From SIAQ01 sp964484265 (lineage in GTDB: Bacteria; Planctomycetota; Planctomycetia; Gemmatales; Gemmataceae): DNA of 64,000 nt. Of the stretch, positions 44,654 through 53,789 are shown in pieces. The notes below the pieces were generated by a model that saw nothing but the letters and a program-made list of their open reading frames with translations, was not told the DNA's origin and searched no databases. The stretch's first letter is position 1; each line of letters opens with the position of its first letter. The position numbers and the translations under genes are program-made. The stretch is taken from contig CAZAFH010000009.1 in NCBI GenBank assembly GCA_964484265.1, positions 1 through 64,000 of the forward strand, in the 5' to 3' direction.

Positions 44654-46207
44654 TCAGTCATACCGAAGCGCCTGCACCGGGTGCAGCATGGCGGCACGCA
44701 TTGCGGGGATGATGCTGAACACCACGGCAATGCCGATCGCGCCAAGGTTCATGATCAGTATCGCCATCGGCTGCAACTCGGTCGGTATCTCGGTGAAGTA
44801 GTACACGTCTCCGGAGAAGATTCGTTGACCGGTGACGGCGGCGATCGCCAGCTCGATCGCGTTGATGTTCATCGTGATCGTCACGCCCAAAATCGTGCCG
44901 AGCAGCGATCCGACGACGCCGAGCAATAGGCCGTAGCTGAGAAATATCTGCATCACCCCGCCTGACGACGCACCGAGCGCCTTGAGGATGCCGATATCGC
45001 GCGTCTTTTCCGAGACGATCATGCTGAAGATCGCCAAGATGCCGAAACCCGCGACGCCGACGATCATGAACAGCAGAATATTGAGGATACTCTTCTCGAT
45101 CTCGATCGCACGCAACAGCGGGCCTTGCTTCTCTTGCCAGGTATTCACGGTGATTGGCTCATCCTTGAAGAGCACGGCCATTGCCTTGACGACATCGTCA
45201 GCGTCGTTCTGATCTTTCAGCTTGACGAGTATATTGGTCGCGCGGTTCGTCATGCCGCGCAGTTTTTGCAGGTGCTCCAGCGGCACGAAGACGCAGTTGG
45301 CGTCGTATTCGCTCATTCCCGATTTGAAGAAATCGACGGCGACGAAGCTATCGTACACCGGCGCCATGCGCTCGCCGATCGTGATCGTCGTCAGGTCGAT
45401 GCGGTCGCCAGTGATAATCGCCTGACGCTCGTGAATCACGTTGTTTTCGTCGCGGCCCTTGTAATTCGCTACCAGATGGCCGATGATCGCTCCCATCGGC
45501 ACGCGCGGCTTGTGCGGCACGGGCATGGGCGGCGGGGCCACAGGCGGAGCCGCGCGCTCCTTTCTCAGGTTGCCGAAAAACTCCTTCATCTCCGGCGAAA
45601 TGCCCGCCTCGAAATCCAGCGACTGAATCGGCGGCGGAGCGGCAATGCCTTGCTTCTTCGCCTCTTCCAATTTGCGAATGCGATCCTGTTCCTGCTTGAA
45701 TTCAAGCTCGCGGAACTCGTTCAGGTCTTTCTCCGCTTTCTCGAACAGAACCTGAATTTCCTTCGGGATGGCAAACGTTGGCTCCTCGGCCTTCTTCTGC
45801 TTTTCCAGGTAATTCTGAAACCCGCCGACGGCCGAGCGCGACTTCATCTCGATGCCCATGACACGCACAGGACGTGTCACCGTCTCATGGCTGCCGCGAT
45901 GGGTGAATTGCAACATCGCAAATGACTCCAGCGTAATCGCCATCGACTGGATGCGGTCGTTGAGATAGGGGTCTTTGCGTATCCGCGCGATCTTTCCCTC
46001 GGGATCATAGAATCCGTTCGGGCTATGCGCCTCGATAGCGACGTCAGACACCACGTTGTGCAGAAGGGTTTGCAGCTTTTTGGAAAAGCCGTTCATGACG
46101 CTATTGACGACGATCAACGTCGCCACGCCGAGCATCACGCTGATGATGCACGCCAGCGCGAGGTAGCGCGTTTTGAGGTATCGCCAGCAGAGGATGAGCT
46201 TGTACAT
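44654..46207 (-). CDS. LolC/LolE-family lipoprotein-release permease
   Basis: 517 residues, about 100 more than usual LolC/E. An N-terminal membrane helix (LALACIISVMLGVATLIVVN) precedes a large extracytoplasmic domain and three C-terminal membrane helices (MIVGVAGFGILAIFSMIVSE, SEKTRDIGILKALGASSGGV is the MacB/FtsX-type turn, then the last helix). The extra part (about residues 130-250) contains a charged coiled coil (NEFRELEFKQEQDRIRKLEE) and a proline-rich stretch (APPVAPPPMPVPHKP). It forms a transporter with the LolD gene downstream. Confidence 0.85.
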   Translation of the reverse strand: MYKLILCWRYLKTRYLALACIISVMLGVATLIVVNSVMNGFSKKLQTLLHNVVSDVAIEAHSPNGFYDPEGKIARIRKDPYLNDRIQSMAITLESFAMLQFTHRGSHETVTRPVRVMGIEMKSRSAVGGFQNYLEKQKKAEEPTFAIPKEIQVLFEKAEKDLNEFRELEFKQEQDRIRKLEEAKKQGIAAPPPIQSLDFEAGISPEMKEFFGNLRKERAAPPVAPPPMPVPHKPRVPMGAIIGHLVANYKGRDENNVIHERQAIITGDRIDLTTITIGERMAPVYDSFVAVDFFKSGMSEYDANCVFVPLEHLQKLRGMTNRATNILVKLKDQNDADDVVKAMAVLFKDEPITVNTWQEKQGPLLRAIEIEKSILNILLFMIVGVAGFGILAIFSMIVSEKTRDIGILKALGASSGGVMQIFLSYGLLLGVVGSLLGTILGVTITMNINAIELAIAAVTGQRIFSGDVYYFTEIPTELQPMAILIMNLGAIGIAVVFSIIPAMRAAMLHPVQALRYD

Positions 46208-46376
46208 GTGGGGTCACGTCCTTGTGGGAAAAGCTGTCAGCTATCAGCTTTCAGCCAGAAAAATACCGGTCGGTCCTGACAACCATCGCAACATTTTCGC
46301 TTTCATCCCGCCGACCTCATGCACGTCGAACAGCTTAATAATGTTTGGCTGATCGCTGAAAGCTGATAGCTAAAAG

Positions 46377-47894
46377 CTATTTCTCCGGTCGCAGCAACGG
46401 AAACAGAATTACATCGCGTATCGTTTGCGTGTTCGTCAGCAGCATGACGAGGCGGTCGATGCCGACGCCGAGGCCGCCGGCGGGGGGCATGCCGTGGCGC
46501 TGGGCACGGATGAAGTCGTGGTCCATCTTGGCCATCGAATCCTCTTCAGGCAATCCCGCGAGTTGTTGCGAGAACGTCTGCTCCTGCGTGATCGGGTCGT
46601 TCAGCTCCGTGTAGGCGTTCGCTAATTCCATGCCGTGAATGTACAGCTCGAAGCGCTCGGCAATCGTTGGCACGCCGGCCTTGCGTTTCGTCAGCGGGCA
46701 CAGCGACGCGGGGTAGTCGTACACGAACACCGGGCCGACGAGGTTGTGCTCGACATGGCGTTCGAATAGTTCATGCACGAGCACATCGTGATGCTTGCCT
46801 TTGATGTCGATGTGGGCCTTCTTCGCCGCCTCGGTGACGCCGGGCTGATCGTCGAGAGCGACGCCGACGTGCTCCAGAAACAAATCGGCATATTTCGATC
46901 GCTTCCACGGCGGAGCGAAGTCGATCGGCTTCTCGCCCCACTTGCGTTGATGCCCGCCGCCGATGGCATCGATACATGCAAGCACCATGCCTTCGGTAAG
47001 CTCCATCATCGTTTCGTAGTTGCCATAAGCCTGGTACAACTCCATCATGGTGAATTCGGGGTTGTGCTTGACGCTAATGCCTTCATTGCGAAACACCCGG
47101 CCAATCTCGTAAACCTTTTCGATGCCGCCAACGAGCAGCCGCTTGAGGTGCAACTCCAGGGCAATGCGCAGAAACAGCGGAATATCGAGGGCGTTATGAT
47201 GCGTCTTGAATGGCCGTGCCGCCGCCCCGCCGGCGATGGAATGCAGCGTCGGCGTTTCGACTTCGCAGTAGCCCTGGGCATCGAGGTACGCGCGGATCGT
47301 GCGGACGATCTTGATGCGCTTGAGCGTCACATCGAGCAGTTCGGGGTTGTACGTGAGGTCGAGATAGCGATGCCGAAGGCGATATTCCATGTCGGACAGT
47401 CCGCCCCATTTATCCGGGTGCGGTTCGAGCGACTTGGAGAGGAACGTCAGCTTCTCGGCGAAGATGGTTGGCTCGCCGCGTTTGGTCTTGCCGAACTTGC
47501 CTTCGATGCCGACGAGATCGCCGAAATCGAGTTCGTTGGCGAGTTTCCAGCCGAGTTCGCCGATCTGTTTTTGGCCAAGCATGACCTGCACCCGGCTCGA
47601 CCAGTCGCTGAACTCGCTGGCTTCGTGTTTATCGTCGCCGGTGGTTTTGCGTGTGGTGAGCGAACCAGACCAGTCGCGGATATCGAGCCAATGGACCTTA
47701 CCGCCGATGCGCCGACTGACGATTCGCCCCGCCGCCTTGACGCTGGGCCGTTGGTCTTCGGGCAGGTCAGCAGGTAGGCCGAGGATGGTCTGGATCGGCT
47801 GATGCCCGTCGAAGCGATGGCCCCACGGATCGATGCCGAGAGCCTCGATATTACGCAGTTTGTCCAGCCGGCTGCTTTCGACGACGTTATCCAC
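46377..47894 (-). CDS. lysS: Lysyl-tRNA synthetase, class II
   Basis: 505 residues from a GTG at 47894. It charges tRNA-Lys. The N-terminal OB-fold anticodon domain (about 40-170, with GKVHWLDIRDWSGSL) is followed by the class II catalytic core: motif 1 region EVETPTLHSIAGGAAARPFK, motif 2 FRNEGISVKHNPEFTMMELY, motif 3 GGLGVGIDRLVMLLTNTQ. The C-terminal VILFPLLRPEK is the usual end of LysS. Confidence 0.95.
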   Translation of the reverse strand: MDNVVESSRLDKLRNIEALGIDPWGHRFDGHQPIQTILGLPADLPEDQRPSVKAAGRIVSRRIGGKVHWLDIRDWSGSLTTRKTTGDDKHEASEFSDWSSRVQVMLGQKQIGELGWKLANELDFGDLVGIEGKFGKTKRGEPTIFAEKLTFLSKSLEPHPDKWGGLSDMEYRLRHRYLDLTYNPELLDVTLKRIKIVRTIRAYLDAQGYCEVETPTLHSIAGGAAARPFKTHHNALDIPLFLRIALELHLKRLLVGGIEKVYEIGRVFRNEGISVKHNPEFTMMELYQAYGNYETMMELTEGMVLACIDAIGGGHQRKWGEKPIDFAPPWKRSKYADLFLEHVGVALDDQPGVTEAAKKAHIDIKGKHHDVLVHELFERHVEHNLVGPVFVYDYPASLCPLTKRKAGVPTIAERFELYIHGMELANAYTELNDPITQEQTFSQQLAGLPEEDSMAKMDHDFIRAQRHGMPPAGGLGVGIDRLVMLLTNTQTIRDVILFPLLRPEK

Positions 47895-47921
47895 GGGTGC
47901 GTTCGACTTTCGTTAGATTCA

Positions 47922-47979
47922 TATAGCCCGCCATTTATGGCGGGTTCGGCCGCAGACCCGCCATAAATGGCGGGCTATA
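47922..47979. repeat. Dyad of two CCCGCCATTTATGGCGGG hairpins
   Basis: TATAGCCCGCCATTTATGGC with CGGG and its reverse complement are separated by about 10 bases, making a cruciform-capable dyad. It lies between the Uma2 gene and lysS (both reverse). The same hairpin is the putative terminator at 37998. Confidence 0.65.
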
Positions 47980-48016
47980 TACAAGCACGATTGTGGATTC
48001 TAGTCGCGAGGGGGTT

Positions 48017-48616
48017 TCAGGTCAATCGGGATTCGCTGGGCGTCGCTGGTTCGGTCATGTCCGGAAATAGCTCGGTCAGTGCCAGCCGAAAGCCGGGCAC
48101 GATGGTGCCGGCGTCGAGCGTGTCGCCTTTCGATAGCATGCTGATTTGCGTCAACGAGGAATAGACGTGAATCTTTTTGAATTGCGGAAAGACAACCCAG
48201 ACCAACTGCACGCCAGCCTGGAAATACTCGGCGATTTTCTCTTCAAGGTCATCCACTTTGTCGGTGGGGCTGACGACTTCCGTGGCGAGGTTGGGGACGA
48301 CATCCCAGGCATTGCCGGTGCCCGGAATCTGCCGGTTCTTGGCCCAACGCTGGTACGATACGAAAGCGACATCGGGCCTGCGGTCGCGATCGATCGGCGC
48401 GGGAAGGTGGAACAGCATTTCGGTGACCGTTCGGCCAAGCTTAGCCACGGCGAAGTTACCGAGGTGCCTGGCGAGTTCAGAGGCCGTCCAAACAGCAATA
48501 GCAGCCATCGGTGGAGTCCTCACGCGAATGCCATTGATGATCTCGTAGAGTTCGTCGTCGCCGACGATGTCGATCGCCGAAACCGCAGTTGGCCGTTCGA
48601 GTGTCGCAGTGCCCAT
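48017..48616 (-). CDS. Uma2-family (DUF820) restriction-endonuclease-like protein
   Basis: 199 residues with a GGAGACATC site before the ATG at 48616. Uma2 proteins have a PD-(D/E)XK nuclease fold and are expanded in cyanobacteria and planctomycetes. The catalytic pattern is visible as RRPDVAFVSYQRW, then LATEVVSPTDKVDDLEEKIA and EYFQAGVQLVWVVFPQFKKI. Substrate and role are unknown; many are isolated genes. Confidence 0.88.
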   Translation of the reverse strand: MGTATLERPTAVSAIDIVGDDELYEIINGIRVRTPPMAAIAVWTASELARHLGNFAVAKLGRTVTEMLFHLPAPIDRDRRPDVAFVSYQRWAKNRQIPGTGNAWDVVPNLATEVVSPTDKVDDLEEKIAEYFQAGVQLVWVVFPQFKKIHVYSSLTQISMLSKGDTLDAGTIVPGFRLALTELFPDMTEPATPSESRLT

Positions 48617-48658
48617 GATGTCTCCTTCGCTCCGCAGGGTATTTTGGCAACCGTCATT

Positions 48659-48886
48659 CTACCGCCGCCGGGCAAGGCGCTCAAGGCATTCGCATGACGT
48701 AAGCGAGAAACTTTCCATCCGGGTCCAGCCGGTATTGGCACCGGCGGCAGTCCATTCCTTGACGACACTCTCCGGGAACGATTTGGGCAACGCCTGCTTG
48801 TCCTGAGCCGATCCCGCCGAGCCGAAAGCCGAGAGGGCGGCGAAAGCAGCCAGAACGCACACCGGACGGAAACCTCGTATTCGCAT
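48659..48886 (-). pseudogene. Short secreted protein, probably truncated
   Basis: 75 residues beginning with a signal peptide (MRIRGFRPVCVLAAFAALSA) and then KSFPESVVKEWTAAGANTGW, a motif I have seen at the start of larger planctomycete secreted proteins. From the next base on, a different frame continues sensibly (PDGKFLAYVMRMP), so the gene probably carries a frameshift and a truncated end. A good AAGGTG site precedes the ATG at 48886. Confidence 0.4.
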
Positions 48887-49106
48887 GATGCACCTTGGGT
48901 GAAATATGGTACGGCTTTCCAGGACGATTGCGAATTCAACCTACCGCTTACGTGGCTAGGCTTGCCTGGTGTTTTGATTGTCCCGCGTATAGTATTAAAT
49001 CGAACGGAATAGGACTGGAAATATCGCCGAAATCTGTTAAGCTGCCTAGACCTCCCGCCGTGTCGCATTTGAACTGCGTTTTCACCGCACGAAAAGGAAA
49101 CCCGCC

Positions 49107-50429
49107 ATGCCTCAAGCTTCCTGGCATCTCGATCGACGTACCTTTCTTCGCGGCGCTGGATTGTCGCTGGCGCTACCCTGGCTGGAAGCCATGTCGCACG
49201 CCAACCAACCCGCCGCACGGCCCAAACGCTTCTGCGCGATCTTTTTCGGCAACGGCGTCGCGCTGCCATCGCGCAACAGCAGGGAATACCAGGAATGGCA
49301 CTGGTTCCCGCACACCGAAGGAACCGACTACCGCCTGACGCGTTCGCTGGAACCGCTCGAACCGCATCGACGCGACATGACGATCTTCGGCGGTCTGTCG
49401 CATCCCACGAGCCGATTGCTCGTTGGCCACAACACGGTGGACGTTTGGCTAACGGGCGCCGACATCCGCGTCAATCTGCAGAACTCGATTTCAATCGACC
49501 AGGTGATCGCACGGCGGTACGCCTCGCAGACGCGGGTGTCGTCGCTGGTGCTGTCGAGTCACGGCGGCGTCGGAACGAAAAGCCGTTCGACGACGATCGC
49601 GTTCGATGCTCAGGGACACGCGATCCCCGCCGAGTCCACGCCGCGGCGTATTTTTGAGCGTCTGTTTGAACCGCCGACCGAAGGCGATCGTGCCGCGCGG
49701 GAGCGTGCTCTGGCGTCGGGCCGTCGCCGAGTCGATTTCCTGCTTGAAGATTCGCGTACCTTGCGCAACAATCTCGGTCGGCCGGATCAACAACGGCTCG
49801 ACGAATTCATGCAATCGCTGAGCGAAGTCGAAACGCGGCTCATCCGTTCCGAGGAATGGCTCGGGCGTGCGCTGCCGCAGGTCAATCGCGGCGCGATTAA
49901 CCTCGACGTTTCGCCGCGCGGCCCGACAGACTACATCCGCACGATGCTCAACTTGATCGTCCTCGCATTCGAGACCGACACAACCCGCGCCGCCGCTTAT
50001 CAGCTGTGCGCGGAAGACGGCGTCGGCATCTGCGACCGCTTCCCGTCGATCCTCGGCATTGGCGGCGGGCATCACGGCATCAGCCATGGCCCGATGGCGC
50101 CGTGGGGCCGATACGACCGCTACCTCGCCGAGCAGTTCGCTTACTTCCTCCAGCGTCTCGGTTCGATCCGCGAGGGCAACGACCGCCTGCTCGACAACAC
50201 CATGGCGCTCTTCGGCAGCGGCACGAGCACGACGCACAACGCTCGCAACTACCCGACGATCCTCGCCGGCGGCGCCAACATGGGTCTGCGTCACGGCCGA
50301 TTCATCAAGCAGGCAACTGAACGCCCTCTCGGCGACCTGTTCCTGACGATGCTGCACCGCTTCGATATCCCCGCTCGCTCCTTCGCCGACAACGCGGGTG
50401 AGTTCACCGAGATCCTCAATCGCAGCTAA
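49107..50429 (+). CDS. Secreted DUF1552 protein
   Basis: 440 residues. The N-terminus has a twin-arginine signal (DRRTFLRGAGLSLALPWLEA). DUF1552 domains are abundant in planctomycetes: KRFCAIFFGNGVALPSRN, VWLTGADIRVNLQNSISIDQ, SSLVLSSHGGVGTKSRS, and the His-rich ILGIGGGHHGISHGPMAPWG. It usually pairs with DUF1592/1587 cytochrome c genes; none is present here. Role unknown, predicted periplasmic. Confidence 0.9.
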   Translation: MPQASWHLDRRTFLRGAGLSLALPWLEAMSHANQPAARPKRFCAIFFGNGVALPSRNSREYQEWHWFPHTEGTDYRLTRSLEPLEPHRRDMTIFGGLSHPTSRLLVGHNTVDVWLTGADIRVNLQNSISIDQVIARRYASQTRVSSLVLSSHGGVGTKSRSTTIAFDAQGHAIPAESTPRRIFERLFEPPTEGDRAARERALASGRRRVDFLLEDSRTLRNNLGRPDQQRLDEFMQSLSEVETRLIRSEEWLGRALPQVNRGAINLDVSPRGPTDYIRTMLNLIVLAFETDTTRAAAYQLCAEDGVGICDRFPSILGIGGGHHGISHGPMAPWGRYDRYLAEQFAYFLQRLGSIREGNDRLLDNTMALFGSGTSTTHNARNYPTILAGGANMGLRHGRFIKQATERPLGDLFLTMLHRFDIPARSFADNAGEFTEILNRS

Positions 50430-50456
50430 GAATCACACCCGACCGGCGAGAATTTA

Positions 50457-50527
50457 GCGAGCCGCGAGCGTCAGCGACCGGAGGAATCCGACGAGACTTC
50501 CTCCAGTCGCTGACGCTTCCGGCTCGC
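50457..50527. repeat. Long hairpin with 30-nt arms
   Basis: GCGAGCCGCGAGCGTCAGCG (start of the left arm, 50457-50486) pairs with 50498-50527 over 30 bases with about three mismatches and an 11-nt loop. It lies after the DUF1552 gene and before the sugar operon and could terminate transcription. Confidence 0.7.
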
Positions 50528-50644
50528 GTCATTTGACTCACAAATTTCCAAGTAATACCCTAAACCAGATGGAGCCGCGGACAAGGCGGGATTTGGGTGT
50601 AAAGCCACAAGCCGAAATAGAAAAAACTTGGGAGCCTCTGAAAT

Positions 50645-51586
50645 ATGCAATTCCGTCCTTTGGGCCGAACCGGTCTGCGGTTGCCGTGGCTTAGTTTCGG
50701 TGCGTCATCGCTGGGCCAGGAGTTCCGCCAGGTCGATCTGGGCGAGGCGCTCAAGTCGGTTCATGCCGCGCTCGACCTCGGCATGAACTTCATCGATACG
50801 TCGCCGTTCTACGGCCGCGGCATGAGTGAATGCTTGCTCGGCGTCGCCCTTCGCGGAGTGCCGCGCGATCGTTATGTGCTCGGAACAAAGCTGGGCCGAT
50901 ACGACGCTCGCCATTTCGATTTCTCGGCGAGGCGTGTCGTCGAAAGCATCGATGTCAGCCTGCATCGGATGGGCGTGGATTATCTCGACATCGTCCTTTG
51001 CCATGACATCGAATTCGTGGACATGAAGCAGATCGTGGACGAGACTCTGCCGGCGCTGCGCAAGATTCAGCAAGCCGGGAAGGTGCGATTCGTCGGCATC
51101 AGCGGCTATCCGATGAATATCTTCCGCTACGTGCTCGATCGCGTGGAGTTGGATGTTATCCTTTCGTACAATCATTACACGCTGCAAAACACGATGTTGG
51201 CTGACCTGGTTCCGTACCTGAAATCGAAAGGTGTCGGCATCATGAACGCCGCCCCGTTCTCGGCCCGGCTACTGACCAACACGACGCTGCCGCCCTGGCA
51301 CAAGGCGACGCCGGAAGTGCGAGCCATCTGTCGGCAAGCCGCGCAGCACTGCGAAGCAAACGGCGTGGACATCGCCCAACTCGCGCTGCAATACTCGATT
51401 GCAAACCCGGATTTGGCGACGTGCATCGTCGGCTCCGCAAATCCCGAGAATGTACGCAAATGGTCCGCCTGGGCGGATCTGCCGATCAACCAAAAACTGC
51501 TGGGCGAAGTGCTCGATATCCTTCGGCCCATCCATAACTGGTTCTACATCGAAGGAAAGCCCGAGAATAACGACCCAATCAAATAA
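50645..51586 (+). CDS. Aldo/keto reductase, L-galactose/L-fucose dehydrogenase-like
   Basis: 313 residues with GGGAG upstream. The catalytic tetrad is visible: Asp and Tyr in MNFIDTSPFYGRGMSE, Lys in VLGTKLGRYD and His in DIVLCHDIEF. The sequence closely follows plant-type L-galactose dehydrogenases (LDRVELDVILSYNHYTLQNT). Such enzymes oxidise L-galactose or L-fucose to the lactone. In this operon with FucU mutarotase and a fuconolactonase-like hydrolase, an L-fucose or L-galactose dehydrogenase is the best call. Confidence 0.85.
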   Translation: MQFRPLGRTGLRLPWLSFGASSLGQEFRQVDLGEALKSVHAALDLGMNFIDTSPFYGRGMSECLLGVALRGVPRDRYVLGTKLGRYDARHFDFSARRVVESIDVSLHRMGVDYLDIVLCHDIEFVDMKQIVDETLPALRKIQQAGKVRFVGISGYPMNIFRYVLDRVELDVILSYNHYTLQNTMLADLVPYLKSKGVGIMNAAPFSARLLTNTTLPPWHKATPEVRAICRQAAQHCEANGVDIAQLALQYSIANPDLATCIVGSANPENVRKWSAWADLPINQKLLGEVLDILRPIHNWFYIEGKPENNDPIK

Positions 51587-51589
51587 CCC

Positions 51590-51667
51590 AAGCCCAGGGG
51601 TGAGGTACTCCGAACCCCTGGGATCGGCGGCTAAATCCCAAGGGTTCGCTTCGCTCACCCTTGGGCG
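51590..51667. repeat. CCCAGGG-type paired hairpin element
   Basis: AAGCCCAGGGGTGAGGTACT opens a unit of two hairpins joined by about 14 bases; it ends TCACCCTTGGGC. It sits between the reductase and the zinc dehydrogenase of the same operon. Confidence 0.75.
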
Positions 51668-51697
51668 TGAATTCTGTTTGATTTCCGGAGCCCCCCC

Positions 51698-52720
51698 ATG
51701 AAAGCACTCCTGCTCGAAGCTCCAAAGCTCTGGAAGCAAATCGATGTGCCCGCGCCTGACAAGCCCAAGCCTGGCGAAGCTCTCGTCCGCGTTCATCAAG
51801 TCGGCATCTGCGGCACCGATCTCAGCGGATACCTCGGCAAGATGCCGTTCTTCAGCTATCCGCGCATCCCGGGGCACGAACTCGGTGTAGAGGTCGTCGA
51901 TGTCGGCGCCGATGTCGTCAACGTCAAGCCTGGCGATCGCTGCTCGGTCGAGCCGTACATCAACTGCCAAAAATGCTACGCATGCACGCGCGGCCATACC
52001 AACTGCTGCGAGAAGCATCAGACACTTGGCGTTCATTGCGACGGCGGGCTGCGGCCCTACTTCATCGTGCCCGCGCGCAAGCTCCACGTTTCCCGAAAAC
52101 TCGCTCTGGAGCAACTCGCCCTCGTCGAAACGCTCGCCATCGGCTGTCATGCCGTCAATCGCGCGGGATTGCAGGCGCACGAAACATGCCTGATCATCGG
52201 CGCTGGGCCGATCGGGTTGGCCACGCTCGAATTCGCGAAGCTGACCGGAGCGAAAGTGATCATGCTCGACGTCAACGAGCAGCGGCTTGAGTTTTGCCGA
52301 AAGGTGATGGGCGTGACACACACGGTCAAGCTGTCGGATCAGGTCGAGCAGAACCTGCGTGATCTAACCGATGGCCACCTGCCCGATGTCGTCATCGATG
52401 CGACGGGCAACAGCAACTCGATGGCCAGCGCGTTTGGACTCATCACTCACGCGGGGCGATTGGTATTCGTCGGCATCACGACCGAGGAGGTTCGCTTTCG
52501 CCATCCGGTATTTCACAGGCCCGAGGGCACGCTGCTCTGTTCGCGTAATGCCTTGTCCGCCGATTTCGCGCGGATCATCAAGCTCATCGAAGACGGACAG
52601 ATCGACACGAATCCCTGGATCACGCATCGCACCGCCTTCGAGGACATGATCGAAGTATTTCCGTCGTACACCAGGCCCGAGACCGGCGTTATCAAGGCAA
52701 TCGTCGCCATCGGCGATTGA
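51698..52720 (+). CDS. Zinc-dependent medium-chain alcohol/sugar dehydrogenase
   Basis: 340 residues, GGAG upstream. Catalytic zinc ligands are in QVGICGTDLSGYL (Cys) and RIPGHELGVEV (His-Glu); the structural zinc site is NCQKCYACTRGHTNCC. The Rossmann motif GAGPIGLATLEFAKLTGAKV binds NAD(P). It resembles sorbitol/threonine-type dehydrogenases and probably oxidises a later intermediate of the sugar pathway. Its 3' end abuts the next gene. Confidence 0.88.
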   Translation: MKALLLEAPKLWKQIDVPAPDKPKPGEALVRVHQVGICGTDLSGYLGKMPFFSYPRIPGHELGVEVVDVGADVVNVKPGDRCSVEPYINCQKCYACTRGHTNCCEKHQTLGVHCDGGLRPYFIVPARKLHVSRKLALEQLALVETLAIGCHAVNRAGLQAHETCLIIGAGPIGLATLEFAKLTGAKVIMLDVNEQRLEFCRKVMGVTHTVKLSDQVEQNLRDLTDGHLPDVVIDATGNSNSMASAFGLITHAGRLVFVGITTEEVRFRHPVFHRPEGTLLCSRNALSADFARIIKLIEDGQIDTNPWITHRTAFEDMIEVFPSYTRPETGVIKAIVAIGD

Positions 52721-52767
52721 ATGTAGATGCGCGTTCTTTTTATGAGCTCAACACTGAGCAAACACCG

Positions 52768-53721
52768 ATGGCCACACCAACCAACGTGTATGACCAGGCG
52801 AGCCGATTCGCGATAAAACTGGCGCCGATTGGATTGCTGCATTGGCGATTGCCTTGCCTGGATGCGGATCTTGTTTTTTCGCGCTGGCTGGAGACGCAAC
52901 ACGTTCCGTTTCCGGGTGAACCCGACCGTCGCTGCGACACGGTCGCCGAGATGGTCTCTGCAAGCGGGCGACAACCTCCCTGGGCGTTGGTGATAGAAGC
53001 GCAAAGCGAACCCGAAGCCGCGATGGCTGAACGGGAGTTGGAATATGTGCTCGGACTTCGACGACATCTGCGGCACGGTCCGCACGGGCGCGACAAATAT
53101 CTTGTCGCCGCCCTACTGCTCAACCTGACCGGCCCCAGGCAGGACGGCCGGCTTGACATGACGCCGCCAGGGCAAACCCAGTTGGAATTGCACTGGGGCC
53201 TCGACGTGTGTACGATGAGCGAGGAAATTGCGGCAGCGTTGCTGCAGCGAATCGCGGCAGGCGAATTGCCGAGAGACCTTTTGGTCTGGATGCCGCTCAT
53301 GGCTGATGGGGACGCCCCATCCGTGATACTCGAATGGAAGCGTCAAGGTGAGCTTGAACCCAACCCTCGCCGCCGAGCTGAATATGCTGGATTGGCCCTC
53401 ATCTTCGCCGAATTGGCCGATCGCCGCGCCATCTGGGCGGAAGCACTCAAGGAGTGGAATATGCGTGAATCGGTGATTGCAAACGAATGGAAAAATGAAG
53501 GCCGAGTCGAAGGCCGAGTCGAAGGCCGTCGCGAAGGCCGAATCGAGAGCCGTCGCGAAGACCTACTGAACGTTCTGCAAGCACGTTTTCCCGGGGAACT
53601 CCCCGAGGACGTTGTTCGAGTTGTCGCCACACAGGAGAATGCGGATTCTCTATCTCGATGGCTCGTTGCAGCAGCGACTGCAGCAAACATTGAACAATTC
53701 CGATCGCAATTGCGAAATTAA
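52768..53721 (+). CDS. Rpn/PD-(D/E)XK-type nuclease-like protein
   Basis: About 317 residues from the ATG at 52768. The core has WALVIEAQSEPEAAMAEREL (a degenerate nuclease E-x-Q strand) and GRDKYLVAALLLNL, similar to Rpn-type recombination-promoting nucleases. Near residues 235-260 a four-residue repeat occurs (EGRVEGRVEGRREGRIESRR), which is a signature of this family's variable linker. The C-terminus has RFPGELPEDVVRVVATQE. It lies inside a sugar-oxidation operon and looks like a passenger. Confidence 0.6.
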   Translation: MATPTNVYDQASRFAIKLAPIGLLHWRLPCLDADLVFSRWLETQHVPFPGEPDRRCDTVAEMVSASGRQPPWALVIEAQSEPEAAMAERELEYVLGLRRHLRHGPHGRDKYLVAALLLNLTGPRQDGRLDMTPPGQTQLELHWGLDVCTMSEEIAAALLQRIAAGELPRDLLVWMPLMADGDAPSVILEWKRQGELEPNPRRRAEYAGLALIFAELADRRAIWAEALKEWNMRESVIANEWKNEGRVEGRVEGRREGRIESRREDLLNVLQARFPGELPEDVVRVVATQENADSLSRWLVAAATAANIEQFRSQLRN

Positions 53722-53789
53722 TGCGACCTGGCCGATTCGCATTCCTATTGGAACGATCGATCGCATTGCGGCGACGAATGAGGATTACC

